A stretch of DNA of 64,000 bases, from positions 1-64,000 of the forward strand of contig QCFX01000003.1 in NCBI GenBank assembly GCA_003280105.1, written 5' to 3'. The notes under the pieces are model-generated. The model was not told the origin of the DNA, ran no database searches, and saw nothing but the letters and a program-made list of their open reading frames with translations. The DNA is from Prochlorococcus sp. AG-363-N20. Lineage in GTDB: Bacteria; Cyanobacteriota; Cyanobacteriia; PCC-6307; Cyanobiaceae. Numbering within the stretch: position 1 is the stretch's first letter; the number at the start of each line of letters is the position of its first letter. Made by a program: the position numbers and the translations under genes. Below, piece by piece: positions 42,326-51,766 of this stretch.

Positions 42326-43363
42326 ATGGATGATCTCTATAAAAGCTTATTAGCTTCAGCATCTATCTTTTTATTAGGTGGTTTATTATCATTAATAGTT
42401 GCAAGATTAACCAAAGTAATACTTGGTAGACTTGCAAAGCGCACTAAGAGCAAGACTGATGATTTTATCGTAGAAGGAGTTGTAAATACAATTAAACCAT
42501 TAGGTTGGGTTATAAGTGCTTCTCTGGCTTGGTCTGCCTTACCAGTTCCAGAAGAGATAACCAATGCTGTATTAGGGATTACCAAGTTAATTTGTCTAAT
42601 TCTTTTAGTAAGGCTTATAAATAAAGTGATCTGTAGAGTTACGAGCAGATGGTGTTTAAGGATTGATGATGAATCAGTTAGTACCATGATTAAATCACTT
42701 GATCCAATGATTAGAGCTTTAATTTGGTGCGTTGGTTTTGTTTTTTATCTGCAGAATATGGGAGTCCAAATGACAGCTATATGGGCCTTGCTTAGCGCAG
42801 GCGGAATTGGCGCTGGGCTTGCATTAAAGGAACCAGTTCAAGAATTCTTTGAATATATAACAATTTTATTGGACAAACCATTCCAAAATGGACAATTTAT
42901 CAATGCAGGTGAGATATGGGCAACTGTTGAGAAAGTAGGAGTGAGGTCTACAAGGCTGCGAAGTGTAAATGGTGAAGTTATTGTAGTAAGCAATAGCAAG
43001 CTAACAAATGGCGTAATAGCAAATTATGCCGAGATGGAATATAGAAGATTAGTCCACAAATTAGGAGTCATTTATGATACTCCACTTCCAAAAGTAAAAT
43101 TAATTCCTAAAATAATTGAATCTATTATAGATGAAATAGATGATGTAATATTCGATAGGTGTCATTTTACAGATTTTGGTGAGTTTAGCCTTGATTTTGA
43201 AATGGTTTACTTTGTACCAACCAACAATTATCTCCAAGCAATGGAGGCTCAGCAGGCAGTCAATTTTGAAGTAATGAGCAGATTTCAAAAGGAAAATATT
43301 GAATTTGCATTTCCTACTCAAACGATACATTTATCTGGATCAGATGAAAGCAAAACTGACTAA
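42326..43363 (+). CDS. MscS-family mechanosensitive channel
   Basis: ALLSAGGIGAGLALKEPVQEFFEYITILLDKPFQNGQFI and GVRSTRLRSVNGEVIVVSNSKL. Confidence 0.9.
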   Translation: MDDLYKSLLASASIFLLGGLLSLIVARLTKVILGRLAKRTKSKTDDFIVEGVVNTIKPLGWVISASLAWSALPVPEEITNAVLGITKLICLILLVRLINKVICRVTSRWCLRIDDESVSTMIKSLDPMIRALIWCVGFVFYLQNMGVQMTAIWALLSAGGIGAGLALKEPVQEFFEYITILLDKPFQNGQFINAGEIWATVEKVGVRSTRLRSVNGEVIVVSNSKLTNGVIANYAEMEYRRLVHKLGVIYDTPLPKVKLIPKIIESIIDEIDDVIFDRCHFTDFGEFSLDFEMVYFVPTNNYLQAMEAQQAVNFEVMSRFQKENIEFAFPTQTIHLSGSDESKTD

Positions 43364-43460
43364 TAAAAGTCCATGCCATATAAATGTAAAGGAAAGTGTT
43401 GTTATCTATAAATGAAATAGTGCTTATATTTATAGTAGAAAGAAAGTTACCTGATTTGAG

Positions 43461-43634
43461 ATGGATGAGAGCACAGAGTCTAACCTTTATAGAGTAAAAA
43501 GGAGAATATCAGAGTTAGAGTCTCGGATTGGGGCTCCAAATAATTGGTCTGTTGGTGAGATTGAGATATTTAGAAGGCAACTTAAGGTAGAGAGAATTAA
43601 ACTGAGAAAAATAATTGATTCATTTCATCTGTAA
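43461..43634 (+). CDS. Small hypothetical protein (57 aa)
   Basis: Uninterrupted ATG-TAA ORF read manually: MDESTESNLYRVKRRISELESRIGAPNNWSVGEIEIFRRQLKVERIKLRKIIDSFHL; below the ORF-track cutoff. Confidence 0.5.
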   Translation: MDESTESNLYRVKRRISELESRIGAPNNWSVGEIEIFRRQLKVERIKLRKIIDSFHL

Positions 43635-43666
43635 ATAATAATCTGCTTGTTTTAAAAAGCCCCATT

Positions 43667-44686
43667 TCACTCTCGAATCTTTTCTGTTATTAATTTAGAG
43701 GTTAATTGCCAAAGGGAAGAAGATAACTGATCATCTAAAGACTCTATACTTGATTTTGAAAGAGCAAAGACCTTTTTGAATGGAGTTACTAGCTTATTAC
43801 TATAGTAATTAAATCCTGATTTATTATATCTTTCATCTAGCGCTAAAGATACAAGTAGTTTACCTGCATTCTCTGGAGTTTCAGTAATCCGGAATAAATC
43901 TCTTGCAAAAAATGAAAATAACCTTTGTCCGAATTCATTATATTTACGGCTATAACGAAAAAAGCCCTCACGGCTTCTTGGGATAACAAGACCAGGGGCC
44001 CATGCAATAACGGCAATATCAGATCCTGATATGTTTAATATTTTAGAAAGTTTTCGTGCAAACAAAATATTACATAGTTTGCTATCTTTATAAGCTTTAT
44101 CTGCATTGAATTCTGAATCACCGTTTAAAAGAGAAAACCTCTTAGAGGAGTTAAGGCCTACTAAATCTCCTAACCCTGCAGGCTCTCCAATAGAGCCTCC
44201 AGAAGTTTTAGGGTTGTGAACTTCAGAAGACGTGATTATGATTCTAGATAAATTAACCTTTTCTATTAAAGGTAAAAGCAGTTGAATAAGATATTGGTTT
44301 GCTACATGATTAACAGCAAAGGTAAGTTCTATATCTTGAGCCGACCATTTTGGTGATTTGGCTCCTGTATACTGGAGTCCAGCATTTAAGATAATAATAT
44401 CTAACTGTTGATTCAATGCCATCAATTTTTTGGCAAATTTCTTAATACTGAATAAGTCAGACAACTCTAAGATTGGTGCATAGACTCTATCTAAAGAATG
44501 ATCACATTTTAAATCTTTCTTTAGAGATTTAATTAAATCATTTGACCTTTCATTGGTCCGACAAGGGAGAATTAATCTATGTCCCTCCTTTAATAAGCAC
44601 AGAGCAGATTGATAACCAATTCCAGAACTTGCTCCAGTTATAAGAATATTTCTACATTTTTTTTGAGGGTTCATCGAAAGAGTCAT
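43667..44686 (-). CDS. Short-chain dehydrogenase/reductase (POR-like subgroup)
   Basis: ILITGASSGIGYQSALCLLKEG, ILNAGLQ, AYKDSKLCNILFARKL. Confidence 0.85.
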   Translation of the reverse strand: MTLSMNPQKKCRNILITGASSGIGYQSALCLLKEGHRLILPCRTNERSNDLIKSLKKDLKCDHSLDRVYAPILELSDLFSIKKFAKKLMALNQQLDIIILNAGLQYTGAKSPKWSAQDIELTFAVNHVANQYLIQLLLPLIEKVNLSRIIITSSEVHNPKTSGGSIGEPAGLGDLVGLNSSKRFSLLNGDSEFNADKAYKDSKLCNILFARKLSKILNISGSDIAVIAWAPGLVIPRSREGFFRYSRKYNEFGQRLFSFFARDLFRITETPENAGKLLVSLALDERYNKSGFNYYSNKLVTPFKKVFALSKSSIESLDDQLSSSLWQLTSKLITEKIRE

Positions 44687-44959
44687 TTTTAAGTTCCTTT
44701 AAGTTATTTTTTTATGTCCTATAAAATTAGGGTACATATTTTCCCAAACATTTTTAAGGAGTCTTATCAACCTAAACCGAAGGGTTCAACCTCAATTGAA
44801 ACCAAGCAAGCCCTCCAAGGTAAATTCTGAGCTTTCAGAAGCGAATTTCAATGCATTCTTGGCAAAATCAAATTAATTGCTTTTATTAAGGATAATAAAT
44901 CTCAATTGTTGTAAGCAAGCCGATGTAACCTCAAAGTATGAGATTTGGAGGTGGCAACC

Positions 44960-45064
44960 GTGACCAAAGACACTAGTCCGGCCCCTGCTCGATGCTCATT
45001 TCTATTCGGCTCAGAACAGAGAATAGAAATGACACCCATCTCAAGCCTGCAGGTGATCAAATGA
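44960..45064 (+). CDS. Candidate leader ORF upstream of crtL (34 aa)
   Basis: GGAGGT seven nt before GTG 44960; no internal stops; TGA overlaps the crtL ATG as ATGA. Confidence 0.35.
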   Translation: MTKDTSPAPARCSFLFGSEQRIEMTPISSLQVIK

Positions 45065-46344
45065 ATTCCAGGACATCTATCGATGTCCTTGTCCTAGGGG
45101 CTGGCCCTAGTGCGTTGGCTATTGCATCAGCACTAGTAGAAGAGAAGCTCCATGTAGAGGTACTTTCTTCAAATGATCACCAAGATCCATGGCCATACAC
45201 ATATGGGATTTGGGGAGAAGAGGTCGACGAATTTGGCCTAGGCCACCTTTTGGAACATCGATGGACAAATACTGTTAGCTTTTTTGGCCTTGGCTCATTA
45301 GAGCCAAAATCAGAGGAAAATCTGCCAAGAAATCACACCTGCGATTACGGTCTTTTTGACAAAAAGAAATTACAGCAACACTGGATACACCAATGCGAAA
45401 AGGCATCAGTGAATTGGCATAGAGGGATTGCTTCTGATATTGAAATAGATGGGTTAACAAGTACTGTTACAACTGCTGAAGGAAGAAAGATTAATGCTCG
45501 ACTTGTTATAGACGCCACGGGGTATAAGCCTGTCTTTCTTAAAGCGCCTTATTCAGGTCCTGTCGCCATACAAACTTGTTATGGAGTAGTAGGAAAATTC
45601 AATAAACCTCCTGTAGAAAAAGGTCAATTTGTTTTAATGGATTATCGCTCTGACCATCTTTCCAAAGAAGAAAGAAAAGAGCCTCCGACGTTCTTATATG
45701 CGATGGATCTTGGTAATAACACATTCTTTCTAGAGGAAACTTCTTTAGGTTTATTTCCACCTTTAACTTTAGAAAAATTACAGGCAAGGTTGCAGAGAAG
45801 GTTGGCTCATCGAGGCCTTTCAATTACTCATCTAGAGCACGAAGAACATGGTCTATTCCTACCAATGAATATGCCATTACCAGACATGAAACAACCACTA
45901 TTGGGTTTTGGTGGTGCAGCCGCAATGGTCCATCCTGCATCTGGCTACATGGTTGGAGGACTTCTCAGACGAGCACCATCAGTAGCAAAAGCCATTTCGC
46001 TGGCCATGCAAGATAAAAGTGCCTCTTCAGCCTTTATTGCTAAAAAAGGCTGGTCAGCACTTTGGCCAAAGGATTTAAGACGTAAACAAGCTTTATATCA
46101 TTTTGGATTAGAAAAGCTTATGAGGTTCCAAGAATCTCAACTGAGAGACTTTTTTACTGGTTTCTTTGATCTACCTAAAGAGCAATGGTTTGGCTTCTTA
46201 ACAAACACTCTAAGCCTCCAAGATTTAGTTAAAGCAATGTGGACAATGTTCTTAAAAGCTCCATGGAGCGTTAGGCTAGGCCTAATGGGAATGCAAGGAA
46301 GAGAGTTGAGGTTGCTGTGGCAATTCGTAAAACCTCTTAATTAG
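45061..46344 (+). CDS. crtL: Lycopene cyclase (CrtL family)
   Basis: VLVLGAGPSALAIASAL, DPWPYTYGIWGEEVDEFGL, FGGAAAMVHPASGYMVGGLLRRAP. The start is taken at ATG 45061. Confidence 0.9.
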   Translation: MNSRTSIDVLVLGAGPSALAIASALVEEKLHVEVLSSNDHQDPWPYTYGIWGEEVDEFGLGHLLEHRWTNTVSFFGLGSLEPKSEENLPRNHTCDYGLFDKKKLQQHWIHQCEKASVNWHRGIASDIEIDGLTSTVTTAEGRKINARLVIDATGYKPVFLKAPYSGPVAIQTCYGVVGKFNKPPVEKGQFVLMDYRSDHLSKEERKEPPTFLYAMDLGNNTFFLEETSLGLFPPLTLEKLQARLQRRLAHRGLSITHLEHEEHGLFLPMNMPLPDMKQPLLGFGGAAAMVHPASGYMVGGLLRRAPSVAKAISLAMQDKSASSAFIAKKGWSALWPKDLRRKQALYHFGLEKLMRFQESQLRDFFTGFFDLPKEQWFGFLTNTLSLQDLVKAMWTMFLKAPWSVRLGLMGMQGRELRLLWQFVKPLN

Positions 46345-46348
46345 AAAA

Positions 46349-47056
46349 TTGAGAACAATTCTTATTAGTGGTGCCAACCGGGGCATAGGGCGTTCAATTG
46401 CAGAAAAATTGCTAAAAGATGGGCATTGCATCAGTCTAGGTATTAGGAATCCAGAAGAATTAAAGGAAACAATTTTAGATCCAAAAATATCAGGAGCTGA
46501 AAATATACTTTTAAATAAATATGATGCATCTGAGCCATTAAGTGCAAAAAACTGGGTTAAAGAAACAATTAACCATTTTGGCAAAATTGATAGTGTTATT
46601 CATAGCGCAGGTATTTTTAATAAGAGTCAACTTCTATTCTCGGATAAAGATCAAGACGAGATAGAGAATCTCTGGAGAATCAATGTAATGGGCCCATGGT
46701 GGTTAACAAAAGAAGCCTGGAAGCATATTGAAAAAAGCAATAAAGGAAGGTTAATTTTTTTAGTTTCTATGAGCGGAAAAAGATCTAAAGGGAAATTAGC
46801 TGGATACACAATGAGTAAATTTGCATTAATGGGCCTATGCCAAACAGCAAGAAATGAAGGATGGGAAAATGGTATTCGAGTAACAGCAATTTGCCCAGGT
46901 TGGGTTAACACAGATATGGCAGCCGAAGTAAAGTCCATACCCAAAGAAAAAATGACTCAGCCTAATGACATTGCATTAATAACTTCGAATTTGTTATTAC
47001 TACCAAACAGTTGCATACCATTTGAAATAGCCGTCAATTGCAATCTAGAGAAGTAG
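46349..47056 (+). CDS. Short-chain dehydrogenase/reductase
   Basis: ILISGANRGIGRSIAEKL, IHSAGIF, GYTMSKFALMGL; listed start is non-ATG. Confidence 0.87.
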   Translation: MRTILISGANRGIGRSIAEKLLKDGHCISLGIRNPEELKETILDPKISGAENILLNKYDASEPLSAKNWVKETINHFGKIDSVIHSAGIFNKSQLLFSDKDQDEIENLWRINVMGPWWLTKEAWKHIEKSNKGRLIFLVSMSGKRSKGKLAGYTMSKFALMGLCQTARNEGWENGIRVTAICPGWVNTDMAAEVKSIPKEKMTQPNDIALITSNLLLLPNSCIPFEIAVNCNLEK

Positions 47057-47193
47057 AAGCAATTGTTAAAACAAAAGGAAGTCTTGGCTATATACCGAGA
47101 AAGAATTAAGTCTCCTTAAAAATTAACTGGCAAAACCAAGAAGCTGTTGCTTTTATATGGCCATATGGCCAATTACTAAAAGAGGTCAAGCTT

Positions 47194-47340
47194 ATGATGC
47201 CTGAAACAAGCAACAAGCAAATGCACTCCCCCTTAGCCTCCGCTGGCGAGTGTAATTGCACACATTGCGAAGGGGTGCGAAAACAGCAAATGGAAAGTGA
47301 GAAAAGGTGGGTTCTCATGCACCAACTATTTGACCGGTAG
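47194..47340 (+). CDS. Small Cys/His-containing hypothetical protein (48 aa)
   Basis: Manual ORF: MMPETSNKQMHSPLASAGECNCTHCEGVRKQQMESEKRWVLMHQLFDR; below the ORF-track cutoff. Confidence 0.5.
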   Translation: MMPETSNKQMHSPLASAGECNCTHCEGVRKQQMESEKRWVLMHQLFDR

Positions 47341-47524
47341 ATAAACAGATGATTATTTAGATAATCTCTATCAAACGGCCCTCACAAGCAGAATCAGTTA
47401 TTTATTCCTCTCTTTAGATTCCGCGCCAAACCCATGATGTCTCAAAAAGTATATTTGCTTAATGAAGCATAGACGCACAAGGTATCCCCTGCTACAAAGT
47501 TGAAGCCTGATACTAGTCTCAATC

Positions 47525-47662
47525 ATGACCTCAGATTCACTTGTTGTAATCAACCTGGCCGCGATCCTTATCGCTACTTCATATGACAACTCTCAACCCG
47601 TAATCAAATGGGGCGGTCTAGTGGTTGCCGTAGGTAGTGTAGTTTCAACCCTATTTGGTTGA
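47525..47662 (+). CDS. Small membrane protein (45 aa)
   Basis: Manual ORF: MTSDSLVVINLAAILIATSYDNSQPVIKWGGLVVAVGSVVSTLFG, followed by a hairpin at 47692-47731. Confidence 0.6.
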   Translation: MTSDSLVVINLAAILIATSYDNSQPVIKWGGLVVAVGSVVSTLFG

Positions 47663-47691
47663 GTCCTAACTTATTAGTTTTACCTTTTATT

Positions 47692-47731
47692 AGGTCGCTA
47701 TTAATAATTTTAAGTATATTAATAGTGACCT
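47692..47731 (+). terminator. Long hairpin, probable terminator
   Basis: AGGTCGCTATTAATA / TATTAATAGTGACCT stem (15 bp with one G-U) about 30 bp after the small ORF stop. Confidence 0.65.
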
Positions 47732-47811
47732 AAAAAGAATTTCTTGAATCTAGTTATTATAATTAAGGAATGATTTCAGACCAAACGAAATAATAATTTC
47801 TCAAGTTAACC

Positions 47812-48060
47812 TTATTGCAGTTTTTTCTTTGAAAAACCCAATAAGTTTATAATTGCTAGCTTAAAGTAACGGTGTAAATTATTTCGGTAAAAACCTCCAA
47901 AGGCCTTCCCTATCAAATAAGTACGCTGAATTAGGCCAGCTATAAAATTAAAGAGCCAAATTATTAGCAGGAATGCAATTATGCCAGACATTATCGAATA
48001 GATTTTAGTAATCTGGTCTTGCATTGGCTCTAAAAACTGAAGGTAGTTTACGAAATTCAT
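47812..48060 (-). CDS. Small membrane protein
   Basis: 82-aa ORF with a strong TM segment IYSIMSGIIAFLLIIWLFNFIAGLI. Confidence 0.6.
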   Translation of the reverse strand: MNFVNYLQFLEPMQDQITKIYSIMSGIIAFLLIIWLFNFIAGLIQRTYLIGKAFGGFYRNNLHRYFKLAIINLLGFSKKKLQ

Positions 48061-48269
48061 GGCTTCAAAATAAACGTTTCGAAAGTAAAGCGAAGAAAAC
48101 TCTAAAAGTATTTATGCTATTGGCCAAATCAAATTGTAATAGGGCCTCAATTGAAAAATTATAAAAGATCTTCAGCTTAATTTGCCGGCTATTCGAATAA
48201 AGGTAATGGTTGTTTTAATGGTTCATACCACTAATTATGACTTAGCAAAGAGTAAAATTATAAACAGAA

Positions 48270-49031
48270 TTGATAGCCTTAAAATCCATGGAGATAGAGG
48301 CCACTTATTTTGGTGCAAATGGATGGCTAATTGGGTTTAAAAATACACAGGTGCTTATCGATCCTTGGCTAAAAGGGGAGCTTAGTTTTTTTTCTAGTCC
48401 CTGGCTAATTAAGGGTACTCTCAACAAAGAGTTGAGAATGCCTACTCGAATTAATCTGCTTTTATTAACTCAGGGGCTTCCTGACCACTCTCATCGAGAA
48501 ACATTAGAAGCAATACCTAGAGACACTCCAGTAATAGGTTCTATAGGAGCCATAGAGGTTGTGAAGAAACTTGGTTTTAAATCATTATTCCCTCTTGTTC
48601 CAGGCAAAGGGGTATCCATAGATGGAATATATGTACAGGCTACCGCTGGAGCCAAAGTTCCTCAGATAGAAAATGGTTATCTAATTAAGCACAAGGAAGG
48701 CTCTATTTATATAGAGCCGCATGGTTTTCTTGATCCCTCAATAGAGGATCAAAAGATCGATATAGTGATTACACCAGTAATAAATATAGAAATTCCTTTG
48801 CTAGGCTCTTTTATAAATGGAAATAAAATCTTAAAAGAACTGGTTAAAAAGTTTAAACCAAAATATATTTTAGCAAGCACAACTGGAGGAGATATAAGTT
48901 TTAAAGGGATTCTAAAAAATACTTTAAGAGCTAAAGGTTCATTTGTTGAATCAACCATAGATATTTCGAAAGATATTTCTTGCATAGACCCAATCCCAGG
49001 CAAAAGGTATCAACTTAATGATCCGAACTAA
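48270..49031 (+). CDS. Metallo-beta-lactamase-fold-like hydrolase
   Basis: ATYFGANGWLIGFKNTQVLIDPWL and LLLTQGLPDHSH at the expected metal-site position. Confidence 0.7.
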   Translation: MIALKSMEIEATYFGANGWLIGFKNTQVLIDPWLKGELSFFSSPWLIKGTLNKELRMPTRINLLLLTQGLPDHSHRETLEAIPRDTPVIGSIGAIEVVKKLGFKSLFPLVPGKGVSIDGIYVQATAGAKVPQIENGYLIKHKEGSIYIEPHGFLDPSIEDQKIDIVITPVINIEIPLLGSFINGNKILKELVKKFKPKYILASTTGGDISFKGILKNTLRAKGSFVESTIDISKDISCIDPIPGKRYQLNDPN

Positions 49032-49524
49032 ATCTATGAATAATTTTAAAAGAATTACAATTTTTAGTCTTCTAATATTATTTATTTTACTAATAATTGA
49101 CAAATTTGGAATACTAGATGATTTAGGCTTTTATTTAACAACAAGAATTGATAATCATCCTTTGCCAAGAATATACTTTCCAATTTTCATAGGAATTGGT
49201 TTGTTTCTACCTTTAATTCAAAGAATTTTAAAATACAAAGAATATTTTGAGAGGAGGTGTCTTGATTTATATTTATATCTACTTTTATGGCAAATCATTA
49301 ATGAGTTAGTTTTAGTAGTTCTAATTGGAAAATGGATAGGTGTTTTAGTTGGTTTAATCTTCACAATTGCAAGGTTATTCCAATTGAGAACTCTTTTAAA
49401 AGAGGCAGTTTGCTTTAGACAAACTAGAATTATACTTTTGATGTCATTATTCTTATGGCTTTCTAATATCATACAAATTCTATTCAATAGAATAATTCCT
49501 GTTCTATTAATTAACCTCTTATGA
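49018..49524 (+). CDS. Hypothetical multi-TM protein
   Basis: 168 aa with several hydrophobic segments; overlaps the upstream gene by 14 nt. Confidence 0.6.
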   Translation: MIRTKSMNNFKRITIFSLLILFILLIIDKFGILDDLGFYLTTRIDNHPLPRIYFPIFIGIGLFLPLIQRILKYKEYFERRCLDLYLYLLLWQIINELVLVVLIGKWIGVLVGLIFTIARLFQLRTLLKEAVCFRQTRIILLMSLFLWLSNIIQILFNRIIPVLLINLL

Positions 49525-49546
49525 TTAACTACAAAAAAAGAATAAT

Positions 49547-49804
49547 TTAATTTTCCATTCTTCTTTTATCCACAATTCTAGCTAATTCTAGAAAATAACC
49601 AGCTGTACAATATTTCCCTAGGTTTCTGTCTCTATTATCAGGGTCACTTCTCAACTCTGCTGTTTCAGCCATGAGCAAATCCAACTGATCCTGAGGCAAC
49701 TCGTATACCTCCCTTAGCTCAACCTCACGGCCTAATAAATGGCTTTTAAACCATTTCTCCTTAGATTCTTGAGGAGGTATGTCTCGATAATTAATATTAT
49801 TCAT
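49547..49804 (-). CDS. Conserved hypothetical protein
   Basis: 85-aa ORF with balanced composition, convergent with the preceding gene. Confidence 0.6.
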   Translation of the reverse strand: MNNINYRDIPPQESKEKWFKSHLLGREVELREVYELPQDQLDLLMAETAELRSDPDNRDRNLGKYCTAGYFLELARIVDKRRMEN

Positions 49805-49861
49805 GTATAAATAATAGAAAAGCTTTCTGAAATAAGGCTATTTTGACTAATTGTCTTAACT

Positions 49862-51256
49862 CTATGCTTCAAATTGCTCTTCATTTATTGAGCGTTGAAT
49901 AAAAACAGCAATGCATATAAAAGAAATAGTCAAGACACCGCAAAACTCTGTCCAGCCTTTTAGGCCTAATTGACTCACAGCAATTGGAGCAATAACAGTA
50001 ATTAATCCACCCGAGAGCAAAGGCTGAAGCAATAATTGCTTTATAGAAAATATTGGGAGGGTTTTCGTTAAATTGAGAGGGTCAGCAAGTCTTAGAAGCA
50101 AAATTCCACTAGCAGCTACGCCTGAAGCATTTCCAAATTCAGCAATAGACCTTTCAAACCATTCTTCTCTAAAAACCAATCTAGAAAAAACAAACATTCC
50201 AAGAAAATTCCATAAAAGGCCAGCAATCGCCAATGCAGAAAGAGGGATCCAATCACTTGTAAGAAGTGGCAAGTTAAGGCTTGCCATAGCAGTAATAATT
50301 AAAAGATCCGTAGCAAGAGTACCTATCTCTCTTTGTAATAACTGTGAAATCCAATCAGTATTTTCAGTAACTTCCAAGATGTAACGAAGAAATAGAGATC
50401 CTAATAGTGCCAAAGGGAAAACAGGAAAAACTAAGGCTACTTCTTCAAAAACTCCTCCTAGCAAAGGAGCTATTTGTCTTACACCTTGCAAAGAAATAAC
50501 GCCAAACAATACAGCAAGCCCAACAAAAATCAGATTTACGAATAATTGGCGAAGTTGTTCAAAAAGGCTAATTGGTGAATCAGTTGCACCAGTGGACCCA
50601 ATGTCTTCAGAAGCATGGGGAACTACCCATCCACGCCAACGTCCAAATACAACAAGAGCGCTTCCAAAAACTGTAGAAGAAAGTAAACCTACAGTTGCCA
50701 TAGCAAGTCCAAGATCAAGCCCTTCTGGATAACCAAGCCTAAAAAAACTATCTCCCATAATTGCCGCTGCACCATGCCCTCCTTCAAAACCAACTTCGAT
50801 AAGACATCCCATTAATGGGTTAACGCCTAATAAAGGTATAAGCACAAATAAAACAACCAAACCACCCACGAAATATTGACCAATACCAAGCAGGAGTCCC
50901 AGTACTGCCTGTGAGGCAACTGGTTTCCATAGGCCTTTACTTGAAGGGATAGGACGTCCCAGCATCAAACTGGCAAAGACCAAAGTCAAAAGAGGTGTGG
51001 GTAAGTCAACCCATATTTCGGTCACTTCTTGAGACAGCAAAGGGAATTTCCCAAAAGGACCTATTAAAAGAGCAACAAAACCAACCAAAAGAGCGATTGG
51101 GATACCCAATCGCTCTAAAAGTATTGCTGGCTGTAATCGACGCCCAAAACTCAAAAACAAAGCCAGCAAACAAAAAAGACCTATTGCTAATCCAAAAGCA
51201 GGTAATGGATTAAAATTTAAAAATTGGCTAATCCTTATAGGAACTAAATCATTCAT
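49862..51256 (-). CDS. gltS: Sodium:glutamate symporter-like protein
   Basis: Multi-TM; LIEVGFEGGHGAAAIMGDSFFRLG and ASGVAASGILLLRLADP motifs. Confidence 0.85.
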   Translation of the reverse strand: MNDLVPIRISQFLNFNPLPAFGLAIGLFCLLALFLSFGRRLQPAILLERLGIPIALLVGFVALLIGPFGKFPLLSQEVTEIWVDLPTPLLTLVFASLMLGRPIPSSKGLWKPVASQAVLGLLLGIGQYFVGGLVVLFVLIPLLGVNPLMGCLIEVGFEGGHGAAAIMGDSFFRLGYPEGLDLGLAMATVGLLSSTVFGSALVVFGRWRGWVVPHASEDIGSTGATDSPISLFEQLRQLFVNLIFVGLAVLFGVISLQGVRQIAPLLGGVFEEVALVFPVFPLALLGSLFLRYILEVTENTDWISQLLQREIGTLATDLLIITAMASLNLPLLTSDWIPLSALAIAGLLWNFLGMFVFSRLVFREEWFERSIAEFGNASGVAASGILLLRLADPLNLTKTLPIFSIKQLLLQPLLSGGLITVIAPIAVSQLGLKGWTEFCGVLTISFICIAVFIQRSINEEQFEA

Positions 51257-51691
51257 CGCGCATATTCATACCAAATCAGTCAGAAGAAGATCCAAAGGTT
51301 TAATTACTTTTTAAAGTGTCTCTAATAATGTTCCCATAATAGATTTAAATTAAAAAAGATTTAATTCTGAATTTTTTTCTACAAGAGAACCAATAAAACA
51401 AGGGCTTGTAGGATCAATTCAATAAGGCCAAATTTTAATTGCAGGTCTTGATAGTTGTTCTTGTTTGGAGAATGCAAATAATACTCTTCAGTAATTTGCT
51501 CACGATTTACCTTGTAAGACATCTTATCTTCAGAAGCTTACTAATTCAGACTCATTTTGCTCTTAACAGCAACTACTATATATGGTTACATAGAAAGTCA
51601 TTAGCGCTATATAAAGGGTGACATGAGGTTGTTTGCTCAAAAACTTCTTAGGAAGAGGTCAATGCAATTGCTTATATGAAATTCAAGGAAT

Positions 51692-51724
51692 AAAAAAGCC
51701 TCGCTTTAATAGCGAGGCTTTAAT
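51692..51724 (-). terminator. Intrinsic terminator downstream of pcb
   Basis: AAGCCTCGCT-TTAAT-AGCGAGGCTT with A tract on one side and T-rich on the other. Confidence 0.85.
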
Positions 51725-51766
51725 AAAAAATAAATCCTTAATCAAGAAAAAATCGAATGTTTAAAT

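Noticed and set aside
51439-51621. 60-aa + strand hydrophobic ORF
   Set aside because: AT-rich low-complexity hydrophobic reading with no supporting context; kept out of the feature list.
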